Part shown: positions 19,833-29,525 of the stretch, piece after piece
How the letters are laid out: each line of letters starts with the position of its first letter
Position numbering within the stretch: the stretch's first letter is position 1
DNA from: Paraburkholderia sp. BCC1884
GTDB lineage: Bacteria; Pseudomonadota; Gammaproteobacteria; Burkholderiales; Burkholderiaceae
DNA: 64,000 bases
Assembly (NCBI RefSeq): GCF_900996225.1
Contig: NZ_CAAJGL010000079.1
Coordinates: 1-64,000, forward strand
Direction: 5' to 3'
Program-made: the position numbers and the translations under genes
Notes under the pieces: model-generated
The model's database searches: none
What the model saw: only the letters and a program-made list of their open reading frames with translations
Told to the model about the DNA's origin: nothing

Positions 19833-20165
19833 ATGAGAATCAACCGAAAGATCGCGATTTTTGCCGCAGCGATGTCGCTGGCGGGTGCGGCCCACGCCGT
19901 CGACCTGCCCACCTTCAAGCTGGAAATGAGCGACGGCAAGCTGAATCCGGCGCGTATCGAAGTGCCGGCCGGCAAGCGCATCAAGATCGAAGTGCGCAAT
20001 GTCGGCAAGGGCGCCGCCGAATTCGAAAGCTTGCAGCTGCGCAAGGAAACGGTGTTGGCGCCGGGCGCGGAATCGTTCGTGGTGATCGCGCCGCTCGAAC
20101 CGGGCGAGTACAAGTTCTTCGACGATTTCCATCAGCAGGCGCAGGGTGTAATCGTCGCGAAGTAG
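19833..20165 (+). CDS. ftrB: Cupredoxin-like FtrB
   Basis: A 110-residue periplasmic protein with signal peptide (cleavage AHA-VD) and a small cupredoxin-like beta-barrel (FKLEMSDGKLNPARIEVPAG, ending FFDDFHQQAQGVIVAK). In FtrABCD systems it is thought to oxidise or hand over iron for import. ATG 19833 is favoured by GGAAGG upstream; the frame begins 12 codons earlier with no ribosome site. Confidence 0.85.
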   Translation: MRINRKIAIFAAAMSLAGAAHAVDLPTFKLEMSDGKLNPARIEVPAGKRIKIEVRNVGKGAAEFESLQLRKETVLAPGAESFVVIAPLEPGEYKFFDDFHQQAQGVIVAK

Positions 20166-20231
20166 TGGCCCTGCATGCGGACGTGCGCCTCGAATGGCCG
20201 CGAACGCCAGGGCAGTAGACGGGAGAGCAAG

Positions 20232-21077
20232 ATGGGTCAGATTCTATTTGTCGTGTGGCGGGAAAGCGTCGAGGCGTTGCTGGTCGTCGGCATCCTGTAC
20301 GCGTGGCTGAAAAATGGCGATGACGATGCGCGTCGCGGTTTGCCCTATCTGTGGGGCGGCGTGGTGGCGGGGCTTGTCGCGGCGGTGGCGCTCGGCGCGG
20401 CGCTGGTCGGTTTCACCGAGGTGCTCTCGGGCGACGCGCAGGATTATTTCCAGACCGCGATGGTGCTGGTCGCCTGCGTGCTGATCGTGCAAATGGTGCT
20501 GTGGATGAAGCAGCACGGCCGCACGCTCAAGCGCGACATGGAACAGTCGCTGCAAAAGAGTCAGCGCGATTCGAACTGGTGGGGAGTGGCCTTGCTGGTC
20601 GCGTTGGCAATCGCGCGTGAAGGTAGCGAGACGGTGATCTTCCTGTACGGTCTCGGCTTCGGCCAGTCGGGTCACGTGGACGCCAGCCAGATGCTCGCAG
20701 TCGTGATCGGTCTCGGGCTCGCGTTTCTCACGTTTTACCTGTTGCAGTTGGGCGGCGAGATCTTCTCGTGGCGGCTCTTTTTCCGCGTCACCGAAATCAT
20801 GCTGCTGTTTCTCGGCGCGGGCCTGTTTCAGACCGGCGTCGACAAGCTGATCGACAAGGAAATCCTGCCGACGCTCGTCGACCAGCTGTGGAACTCGTCG
20901 GCGATTCTCGACGATTCGAGCACCTTCGGTTCGCTGGTCGCGACGCTCACCGGTTATCGCGCTCATCCGGCGCTGATGAACCTGCTCGCGTACGCGGTGT
21001 ACTGGGCCGTGGTCTATCTGCTGGTGCGTCGCGCGACCCGCAAACCGGTGCAGCAGGCCGCAGGGCGCGCAGCATGA
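20232..21077 (+). CDS. ftrC: FTR1-family iron permease FtrC
   Basis: A 281-residue membrane protein with about seven hydrophobic segments and two REXXE iron motifs, R10ESVE and R129EGSE, the hallmark of FTR1/EfeU permeases. It moves iron across the inner membrane. GGGAGAG precedes ATG 20232. Its TGA overlaps the ATG of ftrD (ATGA), so the two are coupled. Confidence 0.92.
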   Translation: MGQILFVVWRESVEALLVVGILYAWLKNGDDDARRGLPYLWGGVVAGLVAAVALGAALVGFTEVLSGDAQDYFQTAMVLVACVLIVQMVLWMKQHGRTLKRDMEQSLQKSQRDSNWWGVALLVALAIAREGSETVIFLYGLGFGQSGHVDASQMLAVVIGLGLAFLTFYLLQLGGEIFSWRLFFRVTEIMLLFLGAGLFQTGVDKLIDKEILPTLVDQLWNSSAILDDSSTFGSLVATLTGYRAHPALMNLLAYAVYWAVVYLLVRRATRKPVQQAAGRAA

Positions 21078-22480
21078 GTACGCTGATGTCCCGTCCGGGT
21101 CGCCTTGCCGCGGCCGGGCAGTGGATGCAACGGCATGGCGCGGTGATTCGCGGCATCCAGTGGGTCGTGGTGGCGGTGTACGCGTTTCTGATTCTCGTGC
21201 CGGCGGTGATGCCGCTGCCGGACGACACCGCGCATCTGTGGAACAACCTCACGCTCGCCGCGCAGTTCGTGTTCTGGGGTATCTGGTGGCCCTTCGTGCT
21301 GCTGTCGATGGTGATGCTCGGGCGGGTCTGGTGCGGCGTGCTGTGCCCTGAAGGTGCGCTCGCCGAATTCACCAGCAAGTACGGGCGCGGCTGGGCGATC
21401 CCGCGCTGGATGCGTTGGGGCGGATGGCCATTCGTCGCGTTCGGCATCACCACGATCTACGGTCAGATGGTGAGCGTCTACCAGTATCCGAAAGCCGTGC
21501 TGCTGGTATTGGGTGGCTCGACCTTCGCGGCGATGATCATCGGTTTGCTATACGGACGGGAGAAGCGCGTCTGGTGCAAATATCTCTGCCCCGTCAACGG
21601 GGTTTTTTCGCTACTGGCGCGTCTCGCGCCGTTCCACTACAAAGTCGATGAAGAAGCATGGCGCCGTTCGTACAAGAACGGCGAACATGGGCATCGCGTG
21701 ATTCCGATCAATTGCGCGCCGCTCGTGCCCTTGCGCAATATGAAGGGCGCCTCGGACTGCCATATGTGCGGCCGTTGCAGCGGCCACCGCGACGCGATTG
21801 CCTTGACGTGGCGCGCGCCGTCGACGGAAGTCGTGCAACTCGGCGACAAGCAGGCCAATCCGTGGGACACTGCGCTGATCCTGTACGGCTTGCTGGGCAT
21901 CGCAATCGGCGCGTTCCACTGGACGGCCTCGCGCTGGTTCATCGATCTGAAGATGTTCTTCGCGAACTGGCTGGTCGATCACAACATCACCTGGCCGCTC
22001 GACACCAACGCGCCGTGGTTTCTGTTCACGCATTACCCCGAGCAGAACGACGTATTTTCGTGGCTGGACGGCACCATGGTGATCGGCTACATCCTCGCCA
22101 CGGCGCTGGTGTACGGCACCGCGCTGCTGGTGCTGCTGATGGGCGCGACGCGCATGTTGGGCCGTTTTAACGCCGTGCGTCTGCATCATCTGACGCAAGG
22201 GTTGATTCCGATCGCGGGCGCTGGCGTGTTCCTCGGTTTGTCGGCGACGACGCTGTCGCTGCTGCGCGCGGAACATGTGTCGCTTTGGTGGGCGTCGGAT
22301 CTGCGTATCGCGATTCTCGCGATTGCGAATCTCTGGAGTGCATGGCTGGCGTGGCTCGTCACGCATCGCTACAGCGAGCGCTTTTTTCAGCGCGGTCTCG
22401 CGATGGTGTGGTTTATCGCGGCTTTGGCCGTGGTCGATAGCGCGTGGTGGCTGATGTTCTGGGGCTGGGCCTCGAAGTAA
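21074..22480 (+). CDS. ftrD: Membrane 4Fe-4S ferredoxin-type protein FtrD (NapH-like)
   Basis: A 468-residue inner-membrane polyferredoxin of the NapH/RdxA type with several membrane helices and cysteine motifs CGVLCPEG, CKYLCPVNG and CHMCGRC. In FtrABCD it is proposed to pass electrons during iron transport. Overlaps ftrC by four bases and closes the operon before a strong terminator. Confidence 0.9.
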   Translation: MSTLMSRPGRLAAAGQWMQRHGAVIRGIQWVVVAVYAFLILVPAVMPLPDDTAHLWNNLTLAAQFVFWGIWWPFVLLSMVMLGRVWCGVLCPEGALAEFTSKYGRGWAIPRWMRWGGWPFVAFGITTIYGQMVSVYQYPKAVLLVLGGSTFAAMIIGLLYGREKRVWCKYLCPVNGVFSLLARLAPFHYKVDEEAWRRSYKNGEHGHRVIPINCAPLVPLRNMKGASDCHMCGRCSGHRDAIALTWRAPSTEVVQLGDKQANPWDTALILYGLLGIAIGAFHWTASRWFIDLKMFFANWLVDHNITWPLDTNAPWFLFTHYPEQNDVFSWLDGTMVIGYILATALVYGTALLVLLMGATRMLGRFNAVRLHHLTQGLIPIAGAGVFLGLSATTLSLLRAEHVSLWWASDLRIAILAIANLWSAWLAWLVTHRYSERFFQRGLAMVWFIAALAVVDSAWWLMFWGWASK

Positions 22481-22506
22481 ATTCATTTCGCCTGAGCGCT
22501 AAAGCA

Positions 22507-22545
22507 AAAAAGCCGTGGAGACGACCTCGTCATCCCACGGCTTTT
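22507..22545 (+). terminator. Terminator of ftrABCD
   Basis: AAAAAGCCGTGG (22507-22518) pairs with CCACGGCTTTTT, ending at 22545-22546, around a 16-base loop. The following 200 bases hold only a small hairpin at 22697-22713. Confidence 0.85.
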
Positions 22546-22750
22546 TCATTTTCTGCATGAACGGTACACGGCGTTCGTGTATCCGCTTTGAGCGAGGACC
22601 AAAAAAGCGGCCTGGCTGGCTGCGACGGCTGGCTTGGTGTCTGCACGAAGGGGTCTAGTTCTCACGTGCAAGCCGTCGTGGCTGGCTAAAGCCCAACACC
22701 TCTCGAGGAGGTGGTCCCCACAATACCCGGTACGTACTGCCTGTTCGTTG

Positions 22751-23011
22751 CTACTTCGTCAGAATCAGCTTGCCCAGACGCGTGGCGCGCAGTTGGTAAG
22801 TCTCACCGTTATGCACGATGCTGACGTGACTCTGGCCTTGCAACAGCGTGTCGCTACGGACCACGCGCGTTGTCGATTTGCTGGAGCCGCTGTCGCGATC
22901 CGCAGCCGGCTTCGCCGCAGGCGCCGTCGTGCCCGAGGGCTTGGGACGGCTGGTCAGCGCGGCCACCGGGCGGCGCAGGCTGAGGGTCGAGGAGCGGTTG
23001 AGATCGGTCAT
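22751..23011 (-). CDS. hemP: Hemin uptake protein HemP
   Basis: An 86-residue protein whose C-terminus, LLQGQSHVSIVHNGETYQLR then ATRLGKLILTK, is the HemP domain; the first 50 residues are variable and basic. HemP/HmuP proteins act in heme-uptake gene control in several proteobacteria. It stands alone with no heme receptor or ABC genes, and a Fur box lies 40 bases upstream. Confidence 0.88.
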   Translation of the reverse strand: MTDLNRSSTLSLRRPVAALTSRPKPSGTTAPAAKPAADRDSGSSKSTTRVVRSDTLLQGQSHVSIVHNGETYQLRATRLGKLILTK

Positions 23012-23051
23012 TCGTTTTTGCTGTTCGTCGATTCGATGGAATGATTCTAAA

Positions 23052-23066
23052 TGATAATCGTTCCCA
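23052..23066 (-). promoter_or_regulatory. Fur box upstream of hemP
   Basis: TGATAATCGTTCCCA on the plus strand matches 11 of 14 informative bases of the Fur consensus, with a perfect left half. It sits directly before hemP, predicting iron repression. Confidence 0.75.
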
Positions 23067-23194
23067 TTTACAAGTAAAGGATTTGATCGGAACGCGTTTC
23101 CGATAGTCTGTGCCGAGTAGCGGGGCGGCGTGTGATGTGGCTCATGTGCCGCCCCCGTTTTCCTGTTTCCCCATTTCCCGGTGAGTAGCCCGAA

Positions 23195-26100
23195 TCAGGC
23201 GATGCCAGGACTGTCCGGTATGCCGGGAATCTCGATCTCCCGCCGATACCGGCCGGTGGCACGGCTGGGATGGATCAGGGGCAGCAGATGGACGCCCGGA
23301 TGCGAGCCGACGATCGAGACGCAGTCGTCCGAGATATCGCCGTCCCAGGGAGAGTTCGTCGAGCTTTGGCTCCATGTGCTCGATCCTGACTCGGAAAACC
23401 GCCGAACCCGGTCGGCGCGATTGCCCCCCGTGTCAGGAGAGCTGGCCGCCCACGCCTCACGGCGCGTTGGACGCCCCGACGCCTCGTCGGTGTAACGTCG
23501 TGCCGTTTGGCCGAGTTGAAGATCGTCCGACGATGCGCTGCTGAAACCGGTTGTCGACGGCCGGTTCGAATCGAGCGAGGAGACGGACGTGCGTTGGCGC
23601 AGCACTGAATTTGCGTTGTCCGAATGAAGCCCCGAGCGAGCGCCCGATGGCGACGATGCCGCTGTGCGCGGGCTCACGTCCGCCACCTTTTGGCTTTTGA
23701 GCTTCTTGATACGGTGCGATGCCTTGTCGGTCAATTCGACGCCGCCGGAGATCAGTCCGAAGGCGAACGATTCCCACCCGAGGGCCTCGGAAGCCTGTTC
23801 GTCGGTTTGTTCGAGCGCGGCGCTGGCGATACCGGTTGCGTCAGCGAGGACGCCGACTGCGCCGCCGACCAGATCGAGTCCCGATGTCGCCTCGATCGCC
23901 GCCAACACACTTCCCTCCACCGCGATCGACACGCCCGCCGAAAAGATCGCCAACAGGATGCCCATGATGCCGCTTGCAATGCCAATGGAGGCCTGCCAGC
24001 TCATATGCCCGCTCGGATCGGCGCGATTGACCGGATCGCCCGCGCAATAGGCGTATGCGTTGAGCCCACCGGCGCCGAACGGGCTGAGCGCGTCTGGCGA
24101 CACGAAGCGCATGAGTCTCGGGTTGTAGACGCGATAGCCGTCGCCCAGGTGGTACAGGTTCGTGACGGGATCGAGTCGTTCGCCCATGAAGCCAGGCAAT
24201 CCGACGGTCCTGGAGGCTATGCCGTCTCCATAGGGGAGGTAGCTCATGAGTGACATTGCGTCGCGTGAGTCGATCGATAGCTGCGCGCTACCCGCTGCAT
24301 CGACGCCGACCCGCGTGAGTGTCGAGTCGACATCGCTCGGCTGCAGCGCCGCTGATTCGTCGACGAGGGCAACACAACTTCTACCGAGCCGGATGATCGC
24401 CGCCTGCGCGTCGGGCGCTGTTCGAAGGTCGTTGACCAGCCGGCCGTCGCGATAGCAGAGCTCGCTCGATTCACTTTCACTCAGCGCCTGCGCGACCAGC
24501 CGGTTGAGTGCGTCGTAGCCGTAGGAGGTGCTTGCCGTCGCCGTCGCGGCGGCGTTCGCTTTCCGGAGTCGGCCGCCCACGTCGTAACTCAGCGTGCGAC
24601 CCGCGTCGTCGGTGATCATGCGGCCGTTCGCGTCGTAGAGCAGGGTGACTGTCGCCGGATACGCGCCGTGTGTATGCGTCACCGACGTCAGTTGCGTGGG
24701 GTCCTGGGCATTGTCGTAATGGAAAGTTGCTGTGTCGTTTTCATTGCCCGTGCCGTTGCCGGCATCGCTAAAGACGGTCACGCACGTTGTCAGATTGTTC
24801 AGCGCGTCATAACTGAACGACTGCTCGGCGATCGGCTTGCCGTATGGGTCCGCATTCAAAGCCGTGCCCGCGCACGAATACTCGACCAGCCGATTGCGGC
24901 AGTCGTAAGCGAAGCTTTCGTCGCGCAAGACCGTGTCGTTGCTGCGGGTCACTCGCCGCCGAAGCTGCCAGTTGGGATTCCATTCCTGCGCGATGTCCAG
25001 TACCTGAGTCTCGTCCTGCAGATACTCGCGCCGGATCTCGCGACTGAAGTCGTCGAGCGTCAAGCGGGTTTGCAGGCGCATGCCTGTTGCGGTATCGAGC
25101 GTCGTGTAGCCGACCACGCGTCCCACCGCGTCGTATGTCGTGGCGACCTGCACGGCGGGATGATCGATCCCGACGTTGCGGCCGAGTTCGTCATATCGAT
25201 AGGTCTGCAAGCGAGCCGAAACGTCGGTGACTTGCTGCAGGCGTCCACGCAACGAACCAGCATAAGCCGCGGATTTTTTCGAGTCGTCGTTCAGCGTCGA
25301 TGTTTCCGCAGACAACGTTCCAGAAGCGGCATAACGCCATTCGCACGTCGGCGCATTGTCTTCCGTCGCAGTCAGCATTGCGCCTGTCACACGATCGTAC
25401 GTGAACGATTGTGTGAGCGAACCCGCTGAGCGTTGCTCGAGTGCATCGTCGAGTTGCGCGACATAGCGGCTAGTGATCGTTTCGTTCGCCGGCGTCGTGA
25501 TCGTTTGCGGACGGCTCGTCACGCCGTCGTAGCGATACGAGTATTTGCGGCCGCCGCTGCTCGATTGTGAAAGCCGCTTGAGGCTGTCGAAAGTTTGCGA
25601 GCCCAGCGTGGTCGTTTTGTTCTGCGCGTCGGTGACGCTTACGCTGGCGATGAGCGCGTCCGCGCTGAACGGCGCATACGTTCTGCTGATCGCCGTGTTG
25701 TCGGGTAGCGTGATGGTCTTGATGCGATCGAACGGATCATAGGCGTACTGGGTGACGCGACCCAGTTCGTCGATGTGTTCTCGCAAGCGACCCGCGCCAT
25801 CGTATTGCTGGGCAATCGTGCTTTGGGCGATGCCGTTCGCGTCATAGTCGGTCTGTGAGAGGGGCAAGCTCCGCAAGTCGTATTGCGTCACGCGTTTGCC
25901 CAGCGTCACACGATCTGGCGGTCCGGCGTCGGCCGGTCCTTGCACTTGCGTGCTCAATGTCAACTCGACGGGGGCGTGGCTCTCGAGCAATGTGCGGCCA
26001 TCGCTCCAGCTTGTCTCGCTGCGTTGTCCCCATGCGTCGTATCGAATCGCCGCTTCGTCCTGCACTGCCGTCTGCGCGGCGGCGCCGTTTGCACCGCGCA

Positions 26101-28198
26101 GATAGTCGCGACTCATGCCCGCAATCGAGTGGCCGAAGGCGTCGTATTGCTTCGAATCGATTTCGTACCAGTTCGCGGCATGCCGCGGCCCGCTGTCCAG
26201 TTCGTCGATGTCGTTTGCGAGCCGCCGCACGGCACGGCCGAAGCCGTCTACCTCCGCTCGCAGCGCGTTGCCGCTGGCGTCGGTGGTGGTCGTGGTAACG
26301 CTCAGTTGGCCGGTTGCGCTATCCAGGGTTCGCTCGTGAACGAAGCGCGTCGTGTTTTCGAATTCGGTGCCGGGATTACGCGTGCGGCTCAGCATGCGAC
26401 CACATGCGTCGTAGGTGTAGGCCGTTTGATTGCCGTGGACATCCGATTCCGACCACAGCCGTCCGCTGAAGCACGATTGAGAGCGCGTGATCGATGCACT
26501 CAAGCCGTCGTGACCGGAAAAACTCGTGAGTTGCCAGAGTGCGTCGCTAGCGGTGTCGACGGTGAAGTCGAACGCGAGTGAACTGGAATAGGTGTCTCCA
26601 GTCCCGTTCAGATCATGCACGCTCGAGGTAATACGCTTGATGCGTCCATGCTCGGAAGAGGTGGGCGCGTCCACGTACTCGGTGGTTTTATCCACGATCG
26701 GCGCACCGTCGCAGGTGTGAGACTCTTGCGTCAGCACGACCAGTGAAGCAATCGGGGCACCGGCTAATTGTGCTGGCAGCATCGACCGATAGCGGAAATG
26801 CTCCGTGCGGATCGGTGTATCGAATCCGGACGCGCCCGGCGTGAGGGTTCTGGATTGCGTGAAGCGGACAAATCCATTGGGATCGGGCGGGCAGTCATCC
26901 GCGCTGCCTTGCGCCGGGTAATAGACCCAATCGACTTGCGTTCCGTCGGGCATGATCAATTGAAGCGGATTGCCGGCGGAATCGAATAGCGTCGCGACGG
27001 TTTCGGTGCGCGATTGAGCGCCGGCCGGTTTCGCGTAGTCGGTATAGACCGTATCGATTTGCCGGGGCAGCTGGAATTGCTTCGGCTGCTGGTCGAAAGG
27101 CGCATCGGCGATTGCATAGTAAGTCGTACGCGTGGTCTTTTCGCACGACGCCTGTCGCTCCACCTGTGCGACAAGTAAATGGAAGCTGTCGTAAGTACGG
27201 GTGACGGTGATGACGGCGGTGTCGCTTTGGGTCGTTTCGACGGATTGATACTGATAGTCCGTCAAAATCCCGTAGAGATAGTCCGCGTCCGGATGCCAGG
27301 CCGCATCGGCGCCGTAGCCCAGATAGTTTTCGGGCGTGTACTCGTAAGTGACGACGACGGCCGGCTGACCTTGTCCCGGATCCTGTACATAGCGCGCGAC
27401 TGCCGGCAGCGGTGACAGATGCGCGCTATCGGGGAACTTCAATCTTGCAGTGTATGAAGCTGTTTCGACTAAACCGGTGGGCGCACGCATGCACGAGAGA
27501 AGATAGTACGAGTCGACCTGTTCATACTCGAACGACCAGCTAAGCGCCGTCTCGTCCGGTAGCGTCTCGATCGTCGTCAGATTGCCGTTCGACAATCGTA
27601 GTGTGACGTCGTAGGCTTCCTGCTTGTCGGGCCAGATGTGGAGCACCGTCGATGCGGCGTCGTCGTAGTTTATCCGTAGAAGGTCGGTGCTTTCGTCGCT
27701 GACCCGGCTGAGTTGAGGGCCCGGATCGTAGGACCACGAAAACTTCAATACGTGGCCGGCGGGTGTGTAAATGGCGTACGGTACTTTGATCGTATCAGCC
27801 GTGTCCGGTCCGCTCAGAAGTTCTATATCGCCGGATTTGTGCGTGATCTTATAGGCGTTCGGAAGCCGCTCGAACCTGAAGTTTGCGAGGCCTTGTTGAC
27901 GCAGCCACACTCCGCTCGCATCTTCATCGACGATATAAACCTCGCCGGTCGAAACAGTGAGTCGTTTCTGCCCGGTATCGTACATGGAGTACTTTAGCGA
28001 GAAACCAGTGCCGAATCCCATGTTCTCATCGAGTAGCGCGCTATAGCCGAGCGTGATGTCGAAGCTCGGTCCCATGTTGGCATTGCCGACCAGTCTGGCA
28101 ATGGGTGTGACTGGGTTGAATAGGCCCGTACGCGGGTCTACCCCGCGTGCTGCGGAACTGCAAAAGCTGAATGCGTGCGAATAGAACGAGTTGTTCAT
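23195..28198 (-). CDS. Large RHS/YD-repeat protein with variable C-terminal tip
   Basis: A 1667-residue RHS-repeat protein. Many YDxxGR-type repeats run from about residue 550 to 1320, and the RHS-associated core (LYHLGDGYRVYNPRLMRFVS then DALSPFGAGGLNAYAYCAGD) ends with DPSGH near residue 1398. The last 270 residues differ: a long hydrophobic stretch (about 1403-1465), then a Ser/Arg-rich, apparently disordered tail. Such proteins form a hollow shell around a C-terminal toxin (polymorphic toxins, TccC of Tc toxins). No signal peptide, VgrG or PAAR domain is seen. GAGAGG precedes the start. The 330-residue gene just upstream is probably co-transcribed. Toxin activity of the tip is not evident. 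Confidence 0.88.
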   Translation of the reverse strand: MNNSFYSHAFSFCSSAARGVDPRTGLFNPVTPIARLVGNANMGPSFDITLGYSALLDENMGFGTGFSLKYSMYDTGQKRLTVSTGEVYIVDEDASGVWLRQQGLANFRFERLPNAYKITHKSGDIELLSGPDTADTIKVPYAIYTPAGHVLKFSWSYDPGPQLSRVSDESTDLLRINYDDAASTVLHIWPDKQEAYDVTLRLSNGNLTTIETLPDETALSWSFEYEQVDSYYLLSCMRAPTGLVETASYTARLKFPDSAHLSPLPAVARYVQDPGQGQPAVVVTYEYTPENYLGYGADAAWHPDADYLYGILTDYQYQSVETTQSDTAVITVTRTYDSFHLLVAQVERQASCEKTTRTTYYAIADAPFDQQPKQFQLPRQIDTVYTDYAKPAGAQSRTETVATLFDSAGNPLQLIMPDGTQVDWVYYPAQGSADDCPPDPNGFVRFTQSRTLTPGASGFDTPIRTEHFRYRSMLPAQLAGAPIASLVVLTQESHTCDGAPIVDKTTEYVDAPTSSEHGRIKRITSSVHDLNGTGDTYSSSLAFDFTVDTASDALWQLTSFSGHDGLSASITRSQSCFSGRLWSESDVHGNQTAYTYDACGRMLSRTRNPGTEFENTTRFVHERTLDSATGQLSVTTTTTDASGNALRAEVDGFGRAVRRLANDIDELDSGPRHAANWYEIDSKQYDAFGHSIAGMSRDYLRGANGAAAQTAVQDEAAIRYDAWGQRSETSWSDGRTLLESHAPVELTLSTQVQGPADAGPPDRVTLGKRVTQYDLRSLPLSQTDYDANGIAQSTIAQQYDGAGRLREHIDELGRVTQYAYDPFDRIKTITLPDNTAISRTYAPFSADALIASVSVTDAQNKTTTLGSQTFDSLKRLSQSSSGGRKYSYRYDGVTSRPQTITTPANETITSRYVAQLDDALEQRSAGSLTQSFTYDRVTGAMLTATEDNAPTCEWRYAASGTLSAETSTLNDDSKKSAAYAGSLRGRLQQVTDVSARLQTYRYDELGRNVGIDHPAVQVATTYDAVGRVVGYTTLDTATGMRLQTRLTLDDFSREIRREYLQDETQVLDIAQEWNPNWQLRRRVTRSNDTVLRDESFAYDCRNRLVEYSCAGTALNADPYGKPIAEQSFSYDALNNLTTCVTVFSDAGNGTGNENDTATFHYDNAQDPTQLTSVTHTHGAYPATVTLLYDANGRMITDDAGRTLSYDVGGRLRKANAAATATASTSYGYDALNRLVAQALSESESSELCYRDGRLVNDLRTAPDAQAAIIRLGRSCVALVDESAALQPSDVDSTLTRVGVDAAGSAQLSIDSRDAMSLMSYLPYGDGIASRTVGLPGFMGERLDPVTNLYHLGDGYRVYNPRLMRFVSPDALSPFGAGGLNAYAYCAGDPVNRADPSGHMSWQASIGIASGIMGILLAIFSAGVSIAVEGSVLAAIEATSGLDLVGGAVGVLADATGIASAALEQTDEQASEALGWESFAFGLISGGVELTDKASHRIKKLKSQKVADVSPRTAASSPSGARSGLHSDNANSVLRQRTSVSSLDSNRPSTTGFSSASSDDLQLGQTARRYTDEASGRPTRREAWAASSPDTGGNRADRVRRFSESGSSTWSQSSTNSPWDGDISDDCVSIVGSHPGVHLLPLIHPSRATGRYRREIEIPGIPDSPGIA

Positions 28199-28266
28199 GG
28201 ATCGACCTCTCGGAGCGCTGACGGTTTGGGGTGGCCAGACTCGGCCTTGGCGCGCGGTTGAAGAGG

Positions 28267-29259
28267 TCAGTCCGTCTGGCCTTCGATCAGCGACAGGGTA
28301 TTTCCGTCATCGCTTGCCGCGACATAGAACTTGCCGGTATTTCCGTACTGGTCGTACAGGGTCACGTTGCGATTAAAATAATTTAAGTCCCAGCTTGAAT
28401 CGGGATCGTCTTTTAAGCTGCCGACGCTTGAGCCTGTCGTGGTAAGCCGGGCCATGGTGAACTGCCCGCTGCGCTGATTCACGCTGAAATCCCTCTGGGA
28501 CTGCTGCATGGAGATCATTGACATTTTTCCCGGCAGGCCCAATTGCGCGATGTAGCCGCTATTTTCCTGAAAGTTCGCTTCGACGCCCCAGTAAGTCCGT
28601 GCGTCGTACGCTTGTAAGCGAGGGATATCGTCCACGTCATAAGGCATGCTCGCAAACTCCGGGTCATCGATCGATTCGACGAACACCCAGTGAAACTTTT
28701 CATCGGTGATCTTGCAGTAGTAATTGTCATGATCGCAATTGCCGCCGTTATAGGTGTCTTCGCGAGAAACCGATATGTCGTCTTCGGTGTATCGCCTGGC
28801 GGGGTCGGCGCGACCGACGATGTGGTCTTCGAACCCTTGTGTGCCAACTTTGGCCGTCGAGATGATTTCTCCGCTGGGCAGGGCGAACCGAACGGAGATC
28901 GATTTGGGGTTTTCCTGGTAGTCCGCCGCGCACATCAGGAAGAAGACGCATTGCGATGCGTTTGCAGCCGACGCGGCGCCGACGTGATAGCGATTTTCCG
29001 TGACGGTGTAATTCCATTGGGTCTGCCTGTCCCGACTCAGATCGCTGCCATCGGCATAGTCGACCAGCCAGGCGTGATTGATTACATCGGCCGGCGTGAG
29101 GTCGATCTCTTTGCGATCTGAATCCAGGGCCGTGACGCTCACGACCACACCGATCTGATGATTGCCATTTGCATAAATCTTTCCGTCAGTGAGCCCGGTG
29201 TCAAACATCAGCGACAGCGAGCTCAGGCTGGTAATGTCATTCCACGATTTCGTAGCCAT
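28267..29259 (-). CDS. Unrecognised protein paired with the RHS gene
   Basis: A 330-residue soluble protein with no signal peptide or membrane segment. It starts MATKSWNDITSLSSLSLMFD, is acidic and rich in Asp, Tyr, Asn and Ser, and has a beta-rich look with several Cys (CDHDNYYC). I do not recognise a named domain. Start 29259 is chosen because AAGGAA lies at good spacing; the frame begins with a TTG six codons earlier. It is 68 bases upstream of the RHS gene on the same strand, so it may be a co-secreted or structural partner of it (inference). Confidence 0.65.
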   Translation of the reverse strand: MATKSWNDITSLSSLSLMFDTGLTDGKIYANGNHQIGVVVSVTALDSDRKEIDLTPADVINHAWLVDYADGSDLSRDRQTQWNYTVTENRYHVGAASAANASQCVFFLMCAADYQENPKSISVRFALPSGEIISTAKVGTQGFEDHIVGRADPARRYTEDDISVSREDTYNGGNCDHDNYYCKITDEKFHWVFVESIDDPEFASMPYDVDDIPRLQAYDARTYWGVEANFQENSGYIAQLGLPGKMSMISMQQSQRDFSVNQRSGQFTMARLTTTGSSVGSLKDDPDSSWDLNYFNRNVTLYDQYGNTGKFYVAASDDGNTLSLIEGQTD

Positions 29260-29342
29260 ATCGATGTTCCTTTGCAAAGATGCACCCCGCCCGAACGCAG
29301 GTGCGATTGAGAAAGAAAGCGAAGTTGAAGGTGATGTTTGGA

Positions 29343-29369
29343 ATCCTGAATATAGTGAATATTTAGGAT
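29343..29369. repeat. Imperfect inverted repeat upstream of the RHS-linked operon
   Basis: ATCCTGAATAT (29343-29353) and ATATTTAGGAT (29359-29369) are inverted with one mismatch around AGTGA. It is AT-rich, has no T run in the gene direction and lies 84 bases before the 330-residue gene, so an operator or promoter element is more likely than a terminator. Confidence 0.5.
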
Positions 29370-29525
29370 GGGAATCACACAGATTCGTGCGGCGGGTAGT
29401 CGCGCCGCACGGATACGAACGAACGGCAAGGCGGGAGCGGGAAGGGTGCTGCGGAGTGACGCGGGGAAGTTTGTTGCCGATGCGCGATGCCGGCCGGCAT
29501 CGCGCAGGGGTGACGCCTGGTGAGC

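Noticed and set aside
22697..22713. Hairpin CACCTC-TCGAG-GAGGTG downstream of hemP
   Set aside because: Lacks a T run in the hemP direction, so not called a terminator.
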